DNA of 64,000 nucleotides from Thiohalomonas denitrificans (GCF_016841685.1 NZ_JAENYR010000002.1:1-64000), one strand, 5' to 3'. Shown: positions 37,701 through 46,895, counted from the stretch's first letter. Program-made: numbers and translations. The notes: a model not told the origin generated them from the sequence alone.

Positions 37701-37997
37701 ATTCGTAGTGGTTTGCTGGCTTGCGGCGGCGAGCAGCACCGCTGCTACGTGTTTGCAATTCCAGGCCACCGGACAGGTGCAGTTACCATTGACAAAGCCG
37801 TCCTCGATATGCACTTCTACGTTGTAGAGCTGCAGACCACTCCCGCGAACCCGTCCGGTGATGACCAGCGAGCCGTCCAGCCCTTCGGTCGCGGTCTCCA
37901 GAACCCGCCGATCGCGCACATAGTGGCGCCCCCGTTGAACATAGTTCGGATTGAAACCGGCTAGAAGGCGGTCGCTGTCGGATAGCTTAAGGGTCAT
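34761..37997 (-). CDS. SWIM-domain SNF2-family helicase
   Basis: About 1078 residues. Near residues 73-90 is a SWIM zinc finger (CTCPVAWNCKH, CxCx6CxH). A long middle region has no clear motif. From about 620 there is a SNF2 ATPase with DDMGLGKT (motif I), LILDEAQ (motif II), LTGTPMEN (motif III) and, in the C-terminal helicase half, GTGLNLTAAD and DRAHRIGQ (motif VI). These RapA/HepA-like proteins act on DNA or RNA polymerase; the target here is unknown. The ATG at 37997 is used; two upstream codons (TTG, CTG) are open. The gap 37998-38284 has only small hairpins. Confidence 0.92.
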   Translation of the reverse strand: MTLKLSDSDRLLAGFNPNYVQRGRHYVRDRRVLETATEGLDGSLVITGRVRGSGLQLYNVEVHIEDGFVNGNCTCPVAWNCKHVAAVLLAAASQQTTTNTPARADRYALPDAGEEESYPPEVDNRLLYLLHLAPATNTLLMQPFRTRLTKSGAYGNLSLFRPSRVWEPFPPRYLLKSDIAILRNLIPAHNVSEFPEGVPIPPGAVPLLERMIASGRCHWVHVANPVLRPGDLCRAEAGWELMSDGRQQLILNADGIPLVAPALTPPWYIDPVNHTAGPLTSNLPEPLLAELVTRPFITADEVDDVLDDWERRFADVPFARPQRLTVHRLPPTQPIPVLHLYSAEVADYEGTHRVPAARLSFDYDGHVVSWPGEGTEQVVSGEEIVRLDRDHEFEEHAALRLRDRGLHPLFAFEGLSAAPDDSSAWVPPHRAEELESWLALQADLPALEAEGWRISIGDDFNYRAVTPDAWYGDIEESGRQWFDLELGIEINGERISLLPMLLEWIEQIPAGALSGLLEEFPDDEGLPIRLDNRRIAYLPIARLKGILTILVELFDPEVRLKEGRLSLPAVRAGELPLLERNDWNWSGGDELRRLGQRLHAFSGITEVPPPIGFKASLRHYQQTGLDWLQFLREFGLGGILADDMGLGKTVQTLAHLMVEKESGRLDRPALVVAPTSLMFNWRAEAARFAPTLKVLTLHGPDRLDRFSDIEDSDLVLTTYPLVGRDIDALGEHQFHLLILDEAQAIKNPRAKVSHHVRELSARHRLCLTGTPMENHLGELWSVFDFLLPGLLGNERQFRRLFRNAIERQGDDERRAALERRIRPFFLRRTKVEVAPELPPKSEILRTVALEGTQRDLYETVRLAMHGKVREALSEQGLDRSRIVVLDALLKLRQVCCDPRLLKGTRPGRTGSAKLRMLMELLPEMLEEGRRVLLFSQFTSMLALIEEELEKRKIPYVKLTGKTRDRQTPVERFQSGEIPLFLISLKAGGTGLNLTAADTVIHYDPWWNPAVEDQATDRAHRIGQQNKVFVYRLITEGSVEEKIVRMQEEKRGLVESLFSATGPKTLDANDLEALFEPLG

Positions 37998-38284
37998 CAG
38001 CAAAGGAACGTGTTACCTGGATGGAATAGGACGGAGCCGAAAGAGCGGGGGAAATTACCACAGAGCCGCCGGCAGTTCATCCGCAAGGGGAGATGCAGGG
38101 CCGGGTTCACAAGAAAATGGCGGCATAGCCTCACGGCGAACCGGCTTGCTGAAGGGGTATCGCGCCGGGGGCGGACTTTCTTCGGAAGGAAGAGGGTGTA
38201 AACCTGCAGGAGGCGCGCTCCTGCAGAGATTTGGCTTCCTGAGGGGGCAACGCCGGTGACCCTCCTGTCGGGAGGGAACTCCGG

Positions 38285-38752
38285 TCAGTGCTCAACCCGT
38301 GTGATGATGGCGCTATGTGGTTCTGCCCCGGGTGGTTCTGGCCTGGGTTCGCGACTGAGTTCCGCCACGGGCCGATGGGTTGGGATCTCTGCGAAGTACT
38401 CCTCCTGGTAGGGGTATTCGCTGCCGACCTTTTTGCCTTTCACTTCGCTGGAGATGACCAGAATCTCTTCCCTAAGACGGATGTCGGAGGTCGGTACCGC
38501 AATATGCAAGACGCCCAATCCCAGAAAGCCGCCAACTTTAACGACAACATAGGGGCGGCGGCTCTGCTCGTCGACGACAATTTTTTCCACCTTGCCGAGG
38601 TCCTCATCGAACTGTGTGTAAACCTCGCGCTTGATAAGCTGCGCGGGTGTCATGGCATGCAGGTCGGGGACCGGGGCTGGTGTGGTGGGAGCAGCTGCCT
38701 GTGCGCCGCTTGCCAGGGCGGCCAATGTTCCGGCGATCAGCCAGAGCTTCAT
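38285..38752 (-). CDS. Exported PRC-barrel domain protein
   Basis: 155 residues. A signal peptide (about 1-19, ending ASGAQA) is followed by a PRC-barrel-like domain (VYTQFDEDLGKVEKIVVDEQSR-type region to about 100) and a Pro/Glu-rich tail. PRC-barrel proteins bind other proteins or RNA; exported ones are of unknown function. GGAGGTC lies before the ATG. It is about 290 bp upstream of the SNF2 gene on the same strand. Confidence 0.8.
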   Translation of the reverse strand: MKLWLIAGTLAALASGAQAAAPTTPAPVPDLHAMTPAQLIKREVYTQFDEDLGKVEKIVVDEQSRRPYVVVKVGGFLGLGVLHIAVPTSDIRLREEILVISSEVKGKKVGSEYPYQEEYFAEIPTHRPVAELSREPRPEPPGAEPHSAIITRVEH

Positions 38753-38905
38753 GGATCAGACCTCCGTGTCTTTCTTGGTTACCGGCAGTTTAGAACAGAA
38801 TGGATATTGCGTGCTCGTTCAGGAGGGGCCAAGCACCCGGAACGGGCTGCCTGAGCCTTTGCAATGGGCGGCAGCGATTCGTCGGAGGGCCACTGCCAGG
38901 CAGTC

Positions 38906-39154
38906 CTATATTCGGTTACAGGTCGTTTTCGGTTCTAAGGAGGCGGAACCGCTGGGGCCACACTCCATACCTGCCGAATTCCGGTGAAGGGCCTGGATTT
39001 GCACCCGTCTACGCCGAATGAGTAGTTTGAACAGTCGTTGGGCGACGATATCGTCGGGGAGTCCCCGTGATTCCCTGGTCGCCCGGTCGAGAAGTCGATG
39101 CAGTTCTTCCAAATCCAGTTTCAGCTGTGCTTCGGTCCAGTTCCGGTTAGTCAT
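38906..39154 (-). CDS. Small hypothetical protein
   Basis: 82 residues rich in Leu, Arg and Glu in the first 55 (EELHRLLDRATRES; RLFKLLIRRRRVQIQ), which look like amphipathic helices. A CAGGA stretch sits before the ATG at 39154. The C-terminal part is less convincing. No family is recognised. It could be a real small protein or chance. Confidence 0.4.
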   Translation of the reverse strand: MTNRNWTEAQLKLDLEELHRLLDRATRESRGLPDDIVAQRLFKLLIRRRRVQIQALHRNSAGMECGPSGSASLEPKTTCNRI

Positions 39155-39328
39155 AAGCATCCTGCCGTTGTTGTCCGTAACAGTTCCTAACGGAGAAGTA
39201 TTGTCTAATCAGAGGGATTTTTCCTCCTGATCGCCGTTAGAAATCGACGATCACTCCTAACTTGTTGTTTTTGCTCTTTCCTTTAAGGGAGAAATGAAGC
39301 TGTTTTTTCGGTTTCGATGCGGTGTGGG

Positions 39329-39567
39329 TTATCGCGCACCCGATCCGTCAACCGGTGGCAATTGGCAGGTCTGCAACGGCGATGAAGCCAGCGAAGCGGA
39401 GATTACCGACACCTCACCACCGAGCCGGACGATCATCTCGGTTGAACCCCGACCGATGAGTGGCCCGCCGCTATGCCCGAATACCCGTTCGGCAGCGGGA
39501 TTGAACTCCAGCATTGATCATCGCCATCAAGGGTGATGATGCAATCGCGGGTGGGATCGGGGGCCGG
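39329..39567 (-). pseudogene. Frameshifted PAS-domain remnant
   Basis: On the minus strand, DPTRDCIITLDGDDQ in one frame continues as MLEFNPAAERVFGHS in the next, which together match the start of a PAS domain (DxIITxDxxGxxxEFNPAAExxFGYS). One base is missing at the junction, and the frame ends soon after. It lies immediately after the diguanylate cyclase stop on the same strand. The rest of 39161-39328 shows nothing. Confidence 0.55.
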
Positions 39568-39578
39568 CCTTGTGCCGA

Positions 39579-40874
39579 TCACGAGCCGACCCGGTTCTTG
39601 CCACCTCGTTTTGCCCGGTAGAGCCCTGCGTCGGCAATGCTGATGAGATCGACGGGGGAATACTGGCGGCTGCCTTTGTTGGTGGCGACCCCCAGGCTCA
39701 TGGTGATGCGTAGTTGATGCTCCTCGCACTGGAAGAGTGTATCGGCGACGGCCTCACGGATGCTTTCGGCTACCATCCGTGCACCCTTTTCGTCAGTGTC
39801 CTCCAGCAGCAACAGAAACTCCTCGCCGCCAAACCGGTAGGCCGAATCACTGGTGCGTATGAACCGCCGCAGGATCTCGGCACTGCGCTTCAGAATACAG
39901 TCTCCGGCGACATGACCGAATTGATCGTTGACCTGCTTGAAATCATCCAGGTCCGTCAGGATCACGGAGATTGGCCGTTGGCTCAATATGGAGAGCCGAA
40001 GCTTCTGCCGGATGTTGTCTTTCATGGTCTGGCGATTGAGCAGGCCGGTCAGCGGGTCGCGGACCATGTGCCGCATCCTGTAATTGGCAATGAATACGGT
40101 CACCAGATGGGTCAGGGTCAACAGGTGTTTGCTGATGGTGGTGAACATCACCAGCACCTCGGTGTAGTGCCCCGTCTTGATGAAATAGAAGATGTTTCGT
40201 GCATCGGTAAAGATGCGCCGATTCAGATCGAACAGTTTATTCCGATCCTCCTCACGGACAATGTAGCGTGCGGCATCGTCGCTCAGGATCCATTCGATGA
40301 ACTCCGAATTGTCCATCTCCAGATCCGGCAGGATATCCTCGTCTTCCCTTTCGATGGCCCGCAACATCCGGTTCAACCAGGAGAGGTGCTTCACAAGTAG
40401 CCCCGAAAGACTCTCCCGCGACTCCTGCATATGCTCGATAAAGACTTCCAGATTGGCCTTGTCCTCTTCCAGCATACAGTCCAGATATCCCCTGGCGGTG
40501 TAGTTCTTGACCTTGTGGAAAAACTGGAACACCTGTTCGGCCGAACAGTTGGTGGTGTCGGGCATCCTGGAGACCACTGCGTAAAATTGTTCAGCCAGAA
40601 AATCGATGCCGACGGAGAAGTCGGGATAGGGAACGAAGATGCGATGATGGAGGTGCCCCAGTTCCCGGTAGCGGGTCTTCAGGTGCGCTTCGTCTTCGTA
40701 CAGGGCCGCGCGCAGGTGTTCCCTCTGGCGGACCACCAGGCTTCGGACTTCGTCGTCGTTACGGAAAAAGACCGAGAAGTGACGGTCCGACATCAGGCGT
40801 TCATAAAATGCCTCGAAAATCGACTCGAGGTGTTCATTGAAGGGTTCCAGAGAGTGCGCCAGGGTATCACTCAT
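39579..40874 (-). CDS. Globin-coupled sensor diguanylate cyclase (DosC-like)
   Basis: 431 residues. Residues about 10-155 resemble the sensor globin of E. coli DosC, with LHHRIFVP (His76 as candidate proximal heme ligand) aligning with VHARIGIP. Residues about 160-260 match the helical middle domain (FIEWIL). Residues about 265-431 are a GGDEF domain with the active GGEEF (349-353) and an inhibitory RTSD (RxxD) five residues before it, so product inhibition is expected. It would make c-di-GMP in response to oxygen or another gas. The start at 40874 follows GGGGA; upstream codons are open but not globin-like. It is divergent from the GGDEF/EAL sensor at 41095. Confidence 0.87.
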   Translation of the reverse strand: MSDTLAHSLEPFNEHLESIFEAFYERLMSDRHFSVFFRNDDEVRSLVVRQREHLRAALYEDEAHLKTRYRELGHLHHRIFVPYPDFSVGIDFLAEQFYAVVSRMPDTTNCSAEQVFQFFHKVKNYTARGYLDCMLEEDKANLEVFIEHMQESRESLSGLLVKHLSWLNRMLRAIEREDEDILPDLEMDNSEFIEWILSDDAARYIVREEDRNKLFDLNRRIFTDARNIFYFIKTGHYTEVLVMFTTISKHLLTLTHLVTVFIANYRMRHMVRDPLTGLLNRQTMKDNIRQKLRLSILSQRPISVILTDLDDFKQVNDQFGHVAGDCILKRSAEILRRFIRTSDSAYRFGGEEFLLLLEDTDEKGARMVAESIREAVADTLFQCEEHQLRITMSLGVATNKGSRQYSPVDLISIADAGLYRAKRGGKNRVGS

Positions 40875-41094
40875 CGTCGGATCCCCGAGTGTCGAAGACG
40901 AAATGCTTTCATCTTCGGAGTTTAGCAGTGCACGCTTCGGCCCCGCGTGGAGGTCGATCGGTGTGGCCGAAGCCTGACCGGCACGGATGAGTCTAAGGTT
41001 ATATGGAGTGTTCAGGGGAAGAACGAACCCGGGTTGCCAGCAGTGAGGGCACGCCCCCGGACAGGCTTTATTCGTAGGAAGGGGACAAAGCAGA

Positions 41095-44000
41095 ATGCCG
41101 AGACAGGAGCCCCAACTGCCGGATTCCACTCGTATTGAATCGGAGAGGGAGACGGATTTTCCCGGTCGTACCCCTCCGGATCTGCAACGCTTTCGTCCGC
41201 GGTTCATTCTCGCGTTCATCGGAGCCGTAATCCTGCTGGCGTTGGCGGCGTATGGGATCTGGAACCAGCAGCACACTGAAGCCCTGGATCAGACCAGGGC
41301 GGAGCTGGATGCCGTCGTCACTGACAAGTCGCAGCAGGTTGCCATCTGGCAGGAGGAGCGTGTCAGTGACATGCAACTGCTGCTTGAGCGGGAGTCCTTT
41401 CGCCGGACAGTACTGCAGTTGCTGGACGGGGAAGACATTTCGCTGCAGCAGGAGGAGAACGTGACCGAGTTCCTGCAGGCCGCCGTCGAGCAGGACCGTT
41501 ATGACGCCGTGCAGATAGTGGCTGCCGACGGGACCGTAGTGGTGGAGGCGGGAGAGGCGCGCGGGGGCCGGTTTTCAGAAGCCGTGAGCCGGACGGTGGA
41601 GAGCAGGCAGGCCTATTTCAGCAACTACAGGCGCATGGATGGGGGCGACCAGCCGGTTCGGTTCACCCTTTCTATTCCGCTCCTCAAGGGGAATGCCGTT
41701 GCCGGTGTATTGATTGCGCACATCGTGCCCTACGGACATTTTTATCCTCTCCTGACCGCCTGGCCCACTGCAAGCCCTACTGCAGAGCTGCTGCTGGTGA
41801 GCGCCGATAATGGGCAGGTGGTTTTTATCAGCCAGCTACTGGAGGCGGAGGCGCCGCTGGCCCTGCCCCGGGATACTCCGGGACTGATAGGGGCACAAGC
41901 CATTCTGGAGAAGGGATTTTTCAGCGGTGTGGACTATCGTGGTGAGCCGGTCCTCGCCGCGGCCCGTCCGGTCCGATTCAGCCCCTGGGCCCTGGTGGCC
42001 AAGATCGATCAACAGGAGGTGTTTGCACCCATAGATGAACTGGCCTTTCATCTGACGGGCGTCTTTCTTTTGATACTGCTGGGGATGACGGTCGCTGCGG
42101 CATCCTGGTGGCGAAAACAGCAGGCCGACTTCCGGGCGTTTCGCTACTGGACGGCACTGCGAGAAAGGGCGCTGGCCCGGCACTTTGATTACCTCACCAA
42201 ATACGCCAACGACATCATACTGCTCACCGACAACCGTGGCCGTATCGTGGAAGCGAACGATCGGGCCGTGGAAATTTATGGTTACGGGCGTGGGGGGTTG
42301 CTTGGCCGGAATTGGAGGGACCTGTGTCACCAGGACGTGACCCCGCTCAATCGGGCGAGTAGCGAACCTGCAACTTCCGGTGAGGCCAAGCGGTACGAGA
42401 ACATTCACTGGAGAGCTGACGGCAGTAAATTCCCGGTGGAAATCAGTGCACGCGCCATTCAGGTTGAGAATGCCATTTACCAGCAGGCAATTATTCGTGA
42501 CATCACCGAGCGCAAGGCAGCGGAGGCGCGTATCCGGCATCTGACCAACCTCTATGCCGCGCTCAGCGAGACCAACCAGGCAATCGTCCGGGAGCGGGAG
42601 CAGGAATTTCTACTGGCGGACATCTGTCGTATTGCCGTCGAGCACGGCGGGTTTCGCATCGCCTGGATCGGCATGAGGGAGGATGAGCAGCTCCGTACGG
42701 CAGCGTCTTATGGGGATGCCGCGCCCCGTAGTGATCTGGTTCTGCCGCTGGAGGTGGAGGCCAGGGGCATTCCCAGACTGATCCTGAACGCAATGCGTGA
42801 GGATGCGCTGCAATTCAGTAATGATTTTGGAACAGAGCCGGCTGCCGTGGATGGACAGTTGATGGCAGCGGGGCTGCATTCGGGGGCCGCGCTGCCCTTG
42901 CACCAGGACGGACGACCGATAGGGGTGCTCGCCGTCGGCGCCGGGGAGACCGGATTCTTCGATTCGGAGTTGCTGGAACTGCTCAACGAAATGGCGGCCG
43001 ACATCTCCTTCGCTTTCGACAACATCCAGCTCGAAGCGAACCGTCGCCAGGCCGAGGCATCGCTACGCGAGAGTGAGCACCGCTACCGCCAACTGTTTAA
43101 CAACATGAACAGCGGAGTGGCGCTCTTTCGCTATCGGCCAGAGAGCGACGAATTCATTTTCTCCGATGTCAACAAGGCGTTGGAGCGCATCGAGGGGATC
43201 GACCGGGTCAATATTATTGATCGGTCGCTGGCGGAGACGTTTCCCGGGGCCGTGGCCATCGGCATATCTGCCGCTTTGCGCCGGGTGTGGCAGAGTGGCG
43301 AGCCGATACACATTGAGCCACGGTTTTACCGGGCCGACAGCATTCAGGGCTGGCGCGAAAGCTGGGTCTATCGTCTGCCCACCAAAGAGGTGGTGGTGGT
43401 CTATGACGATGTGACCGAACAGATCGAGGCAATGCGGGCACTACGCACCAGTGAGGAGCGATTGAGACTGGCGCTGGAAGGTTCCCGGGACGGTTTTTGG
43501 GATATCGATTTCGAAAGCGGCCAGACCTACTTCAGTGACCGGTTCACCGAGCTGTTTGGCTACGCGCCCGAGGAGGTGGGCAAAGACTTGGATAGTTGGG
43601 AAAAGCTCGTCCACCCGGAAGACCTGCCGCAGGTCCGGGCTGAACTGGAGGCACACCTCAAGGGCGAGGTGCCGCAGTACCGCTCCGAGCACCGAATACG
43701 GACCAAGTCGGGCCAGGTTGTATGGGTCCTGGCCCGTGGCCTGGTGGTGCGCAGAGACTCGAGTGGCCAGCCGCTACGGATGGCCGGTACCCTCATCGAT
43801 ATCACCGAACGCAAGCAGGTCGAAGAGCGGCTGCGGTTGTGGGCGAAGGTGTTTGAGTCGAGCAGCGAGGGGATATTCATCACCGATGCCCAGCGACGGA
43901 TCGTCCTGGTGAATGACGCCTTCAGCCGGATAACCGGCTACTCGTCCGCCGAAGCGATTGGGCACGATCCCCATTTCCTCTCTTCCGGTCGCCACGACCA

Positions 44001-45507
44001 TGCGTTTTTCCAGGCCATTTGGGAAACCATCGACGAGGTGGGACATTGGCAGGGTGAAATCTATGACCGTCGCAAGGATGGTGAGGTCTATCCCGAGTGG
44101 ATGACCATTAGCGCCGTCCACGATGAGCAGGGCAAAGTGATCAACTATGTGGCTATGTTCTCCGATATCAGTGAACGAAAGGAGGCCGAGGCGCGCATCG
44201 ACTTTCTCGCCCGCCATGATCTGCTGACGGGTCTTCCCAATCGCCGCCTGCTACGGGAATGGCTGGAGCAGGGTATCGCTCACGCGAGTCAGGAGGGCTA
44301 TAGACTGGCGGTGTTGACGGTGGGCGTGGATCACTTCAAAACCATCAACGAATCCCTCGGCCACGCTGCCGGCGACCAAATTCTGCGGGAGCTTGGCGAA
44401 AAATTGCCCGGCTGCACCGCCTCTGACGATATCGTGGCCCGTGGTGGTGGAGATGAATTCATCGTGACGCTCTCCCGGATAAAGGAACCGACCGACGCCG
44501 TGAATTTCGCCAACTGCATCAGGGATACCCTCTCCACTCCCTTCCGCATCGATGCGACCGATGTGCGGATGACCACCAGTATTGGTGTCAGCGTCTACCC
44601 CGATGACGGCAACGATGTGGAAGTGCTCATCCGCAATTCGGGTGCAGCCCTCTACCACGCCAAGGCGCAGGGTCGGAATAATATGCAGTTCTTTATCCCC
44701 GAGTTGAATGTACGGGCCAAGGACCGGCTGATGTTGGAAAACAACCTGCGAACCGCGGTCGAGCGGGATGAGCTGACCCTCTATTACCAGCCGCAGGTGA
44801 ATACCATGACCCAGCAACTGGTGGGAGTGGAGGCACTACTGCGCTGGCGCCGCAAGGAAGGGATGCTGATGCCCTCCGACTTTATTTCGGTCGCTGAAGA
44901 GAGTGGCACCATGGTGGCGATCGGGGAGTGGGTTCTGCGCGAGGCATGCCGACAGCAGCGCGTTTGGGCCGATGAAAACGTGGACATTACCATGGCCATC
45001 AATGTCTCTGCCGTCCAGTTTCACCGGCCCGATTTTCCGGATCTGCTTGCCCGTATCCTGCGGGAAACCGGTGCCGACCCGGCCTGTATCGAGGTGGAGG
45101 TGACCGAAGGAATGCTGATGCGCGATGTGGAGACGACGATCCATACCCTGGAGCGGCTGAAGGCGATGGGGCTGGGGCTGGCGATCGATGATTTTGGCAC
45201 TGGTTACTCCAGTCTGAGTTATCTGCGCCGTTTCCCTATCGACCGGTTAAAGGTGGACCAGTCGTTTGTGCGAGCCATGGAGTTTAACCCGGCGGATCTT
45301 ACCATCACCGAGGCTATTATCGGTTTGGGAAAGAACCTGGGACTGCGGGTTATCGCCGAGGGGGTAGAGACCGGCTCGGAGTTTTCGCTGCTACAGGGAC
45401 TCGAGTGTGAGGATGTGCAGGGTTACTATTTCGCCAGGCCGATGCCCGCCAAGGCACTAAGTAGCTGGCATCGTGAGTTCATATCTCGGCAGGGAAAACC
45501 TCGTTAA
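41095..45507 (+). CDS. Membrane PAS-GAF-GGDEF-EAL c-di-GMP sensor
   Basis: 1470 residues. Two membrane helices (about 34-53 and 322-344) enclose a periplasmic Cache-like sensor domain. Then follow a PAS domain (about 365-480), a GAF domain (about 482-650), three PAS domains (about 655-780, 785-905, 912-1030), GGDEF (about 1033-1200) and EAL (about 1215-1465). The GGDEF motif GGGDEF is intact but lacks the RxxD inhibitory site. The EAL domain has EALLRW, EVEVTEGML, DDFGTGYSSL and the downstream IAEGVE, so it looks catalytically competent. It may make or break down c-di-GMP depending on its signals. It lies 220 bp from and divergent to the globin-coupled cyclase. Confidence 0.93.
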   Translation: MPRQEPQLPDSTRIESERETDFPGRTPPDLQRFRPRFILAFIGAVILLALAAYGIWNQQHTEALDQTRAELDAVVTDKSQQVAIWQEERVSDMQLLLERESFRRTVLQLLDGEDISLQQEENVTEFLQAAVEQDRYDAVQIVAADGTVVVEAGEARGGRFSEAVSRTVESRQAYFSNYRRMDGGDQPVRFTLSIPLLKGNAVAGVLIAHIVPYGHFYPLLTAWPTASPTAELLLVSADNGQVVFISQLLEAEAPLALPRDTPGLIGAQAILEKGFFSGVDYRGEPVLAAARPVRFSPWALVAKIDQQEVFAPIDELAFHLTGVFLLILLGMTVAAASWWRKQQADFRAFRYWTALRERALARHFDYLTKYANDIILLTDNRGRIVEANDRAVEIYGYGRGGLLGRNWRDLCHQDVTPLNRASSEPATSGEAKRYENIHWRADGSKFPVEISARAIQVENAIYQQAIIRDITERKAAEARIRHLTNLYAALSETNQAIVREREQEFLLADICRIAVEHGGFRIAWIGMREDEQLRTAASYGDAAPRSDLVLPLEVEARGIPRLILNAMREDALQFSNDFGTEPAAVDGQLMAAGLHSGAALPLHQDGRPIGVLAVGAGETGFFDSELLELLNEMAADISFAFDNIQLEANRRQAEASLRESEHRYRQLFNNMNSGVALFRYRPESDEFIFSDVNKALERIEGIDRVNIIDRSLAETFPGAVAIGISAALRRVWQSGEPIHIEPRFYRADSIQGWRESWVYRLPTKEVVVVYDDVTEQIEAMRALRTSEERLRLALEGSRDGFWDIDFESGQTYFSDRFTELFGYAPEEVGKDLDSWEKLVHPEDLPQVRAELEAHLKGEVPQYRSEHRIRTKSGQVVWVLARGLVVRRDSSGQPLRMAGTLIDITERKQVEERLRLWAKVFESSSEGIFITDAQRRIVLVNDAFSRITGYSSAEAIGHDPHFLSSGRHDHAFFQAIWETIDEVGHWQGEIYDRRKDGEVYPEWMTISAVHDEQGKVINYVAMFSDISERKEAEARIDFLARHDLLTGLPNRRLLREWLEQGIAHASQEGYRLAVLTVGVDHFKTINESLGHAAGDQILRELGEKLPGCTASDDIVARGGGDEFIVTLSRIKEPTDAVNFANCIRDTLSTPFRIDATDVRMTTSIGVSVYPDDGNDVEVLIRNSGAALYHAKAQGRNNMQFFIPELNVRAKDRLMLENNLRTAVERDELTLYYQPQVNTMTQQLVGVEALLRWRRKEGMLMPSDFISVAEESGTMVAIGEWVLREACRQQRVWADENVDITMAINVSAVQFHRPDFPDLLARILRETGADPACIEVEVTEGMLMRDVETTIHTLERLKAMGLGLAIDDFGTGYSSLSYLRRFPIDRLKVDQSFVRAMEFNPADLTITEAIIGLGKNLGLRVIAEGVETGSEFSLLQGLECEDVQGYYFARPMPAKALSSWHREFISRQGKPR

Positions 45508-45511
45508 CAGA

Positions 45512-45533
45512 AAGGGCGCCCGGAGGCGCCCTT
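45512..45533. terminator. Hairpin between convergent genes
   Basis: A 9-bp perfect stem aagggcgcc/ggcgccctt with loop cgga. T-rich tails on both strands are short. It sits between the GGDEF/EAL gene end and the dsrA end, so it can serve both. Confidence 0.75.
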
Positions 45534-45553
45534 GTGAAGACTGACGGTTGTGC

Positions 45554-46804
45554 TTAGCTCGCCTGTGCGGCTTTCCGCTCGAACCATTTGGCGGCTTCTT
45601 CGTCCCATCCATCCATGCGGATATAGGGGTTTTCGCGCGGTCGCTGGATCATGTTGGGATCAAGGTCGAGGCCGATGCCCTCGAGGAAGTTGACCAGGCC
45701 GATACGCTCGATCATCTCGCCGGTACGCTCGTGCTCCAGGGCGTTCTCCGCGAAGAAGTCGATGATTTCGCCGGCAATCCCCTCCAGCTTTTCATACTCC
45801 TCATCGCTGTCGAGTTTCATGAACGGGATGACGACGGTACCCATCAGGTCGCCGATCTTCAGCGTACGCTTGCCGCCGATCAGCACCGAAACGCCCTTGT
45901 CGTCGCCGGGAGAGAGAGACTTGGTGAGGACATTGATACAGTGCATGCAGCGCACGCAATCCTGGTTCTTGACTTCCAGCGTGTCGTCATCATTGATGGA
46001 CAAGGCCTGGGTCGGGCAGCGGGAGATGACATTGTCGACGAGCCACTTATGGCCCTTGGTTTCGACGTATTTCTTGAACTCGCCCTGATCGACCTTCATG
46101 TCGTCGCGCCAGGTACCGATAATGGCCATATCGGCCCGCTGGATGGAGTTCATGCAGTCGTTCCCGCAGCCCGAAACCTTGAACTTGAACTTGTAGGGCA
46201 GGGCGGGGCGGTGCATATCGTCCAGGAAGGCGTTGACCAGCATGCGGTGGATACGCTGTTCGTCGGCACACGAGTGCTCACAACGGGCGGAACCGACGCA
46301 GGACATACCGGTACGCACAGCGGGACCGGCTCCCCCCAGGTCGAAGCCCATCTCATTCAGCTCGTCGAACGCGGGCTGGACGTTGTCCGTGGTGCAGCCC
46401 TGGAACATGATATCGCCGGACTGGCCATGGAAGGCTATCAGGCCGGAACCGTACTGCTCCCAGATGTCACACATCTTGCGGATGGTCTGGGTGTCATAGT
46501 GCATGCCGGCAGGCGGTTGTACACGCAACGTATGGAATTCCGCAGCATCGGGGTAGAGCGGGATTCCTTTATCGTTTTTGAGCTCGGTAAAGCGTGGAAT
46601 GATTCCGCCGCCATAGCCGAGCACCCCGACGGTCCCACCTTTCCAGTAACCTTTCTTGGTTTCATAGGAGGTCTCCAGCTGTCCGAGCAGGTCGACCATC
46701 ATGTTGTTGTCGTCGGCCAGTCGCTTCAGGCTGGTTACAAAGCTGGGCCAGGGTCCGGTCTCCAGTTGATCCAGCATCGGTGTTTCGTGCATCTTCTTAG
46801 CCAT
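45554..46804 (-). CDS. dsrA: Dissimilatory sulfite reductase alpha subunit, without dsrB nearby
   Basis: 416 residues, as in Allochromatium. CVGSARC (CX5C) and CGNDC (CX3C) are the siroheme/[4Fe-4S] ligands, and a ferredoxin domain has CPTQAL and CVRCMHC. In sulfur oxidisers reverse DsrAB oxidises stored sulfur to sulfite in the cytoplasm. The start at 46804 (MAKKMHE) has GGGAG six bases upstream; the frame is open a further 33 codons. No dsrB, dsrE or dsrC follows: the next gene is convergent and a terminator lies in between. It could be a duplicate, a rearranged locus or a relic under selection. Confidence 0.92.
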   Translation of the reverse strand: MAKKMHETPMLDQLETGPWPSFVTSLKRLADDNNMMVDLLGQLETSYETKKGYWKGGTVGVLGYGGGIIPRFTELKNDKGIPLYPDAAEFHTLRVQPPAGMHYDTQTIRKMCDIWEQYGSGLIAFHGQSGDIMFQGCTTDNVQPAFDELNEMGFDLGGAGPAVRTGMSCVGSARCEHSCADEQRIHRMLVNAFLDDMHRPALPYKFKFKVSGCGNDCMNSIQRADMAIIGTWRDDMKVDQGEFKKYVETKGHKWLVDNVISRCPTQALSINDDDTLEVKNQDCVRCMHCINVLTKSLSPGDDKGVSVLIGGKRTLKIGDLMGTVVIPFMKLDSDEEYEKLEGIAGEIIDFFAENALEHERTGEMIERIGLVNFLEGIGLDLDPNMIQRPRENPYIRMDGWDEEAAKWFERKAAQAS

Positions 46805-46895
46805 ATCCATCTCCCATAACGGTAAACGTGTTTTCCCAAGCCGCCGGGGTTTCCTATCCGCGGCAGTACAGGGTAGACACATTCTTAAAATGACT

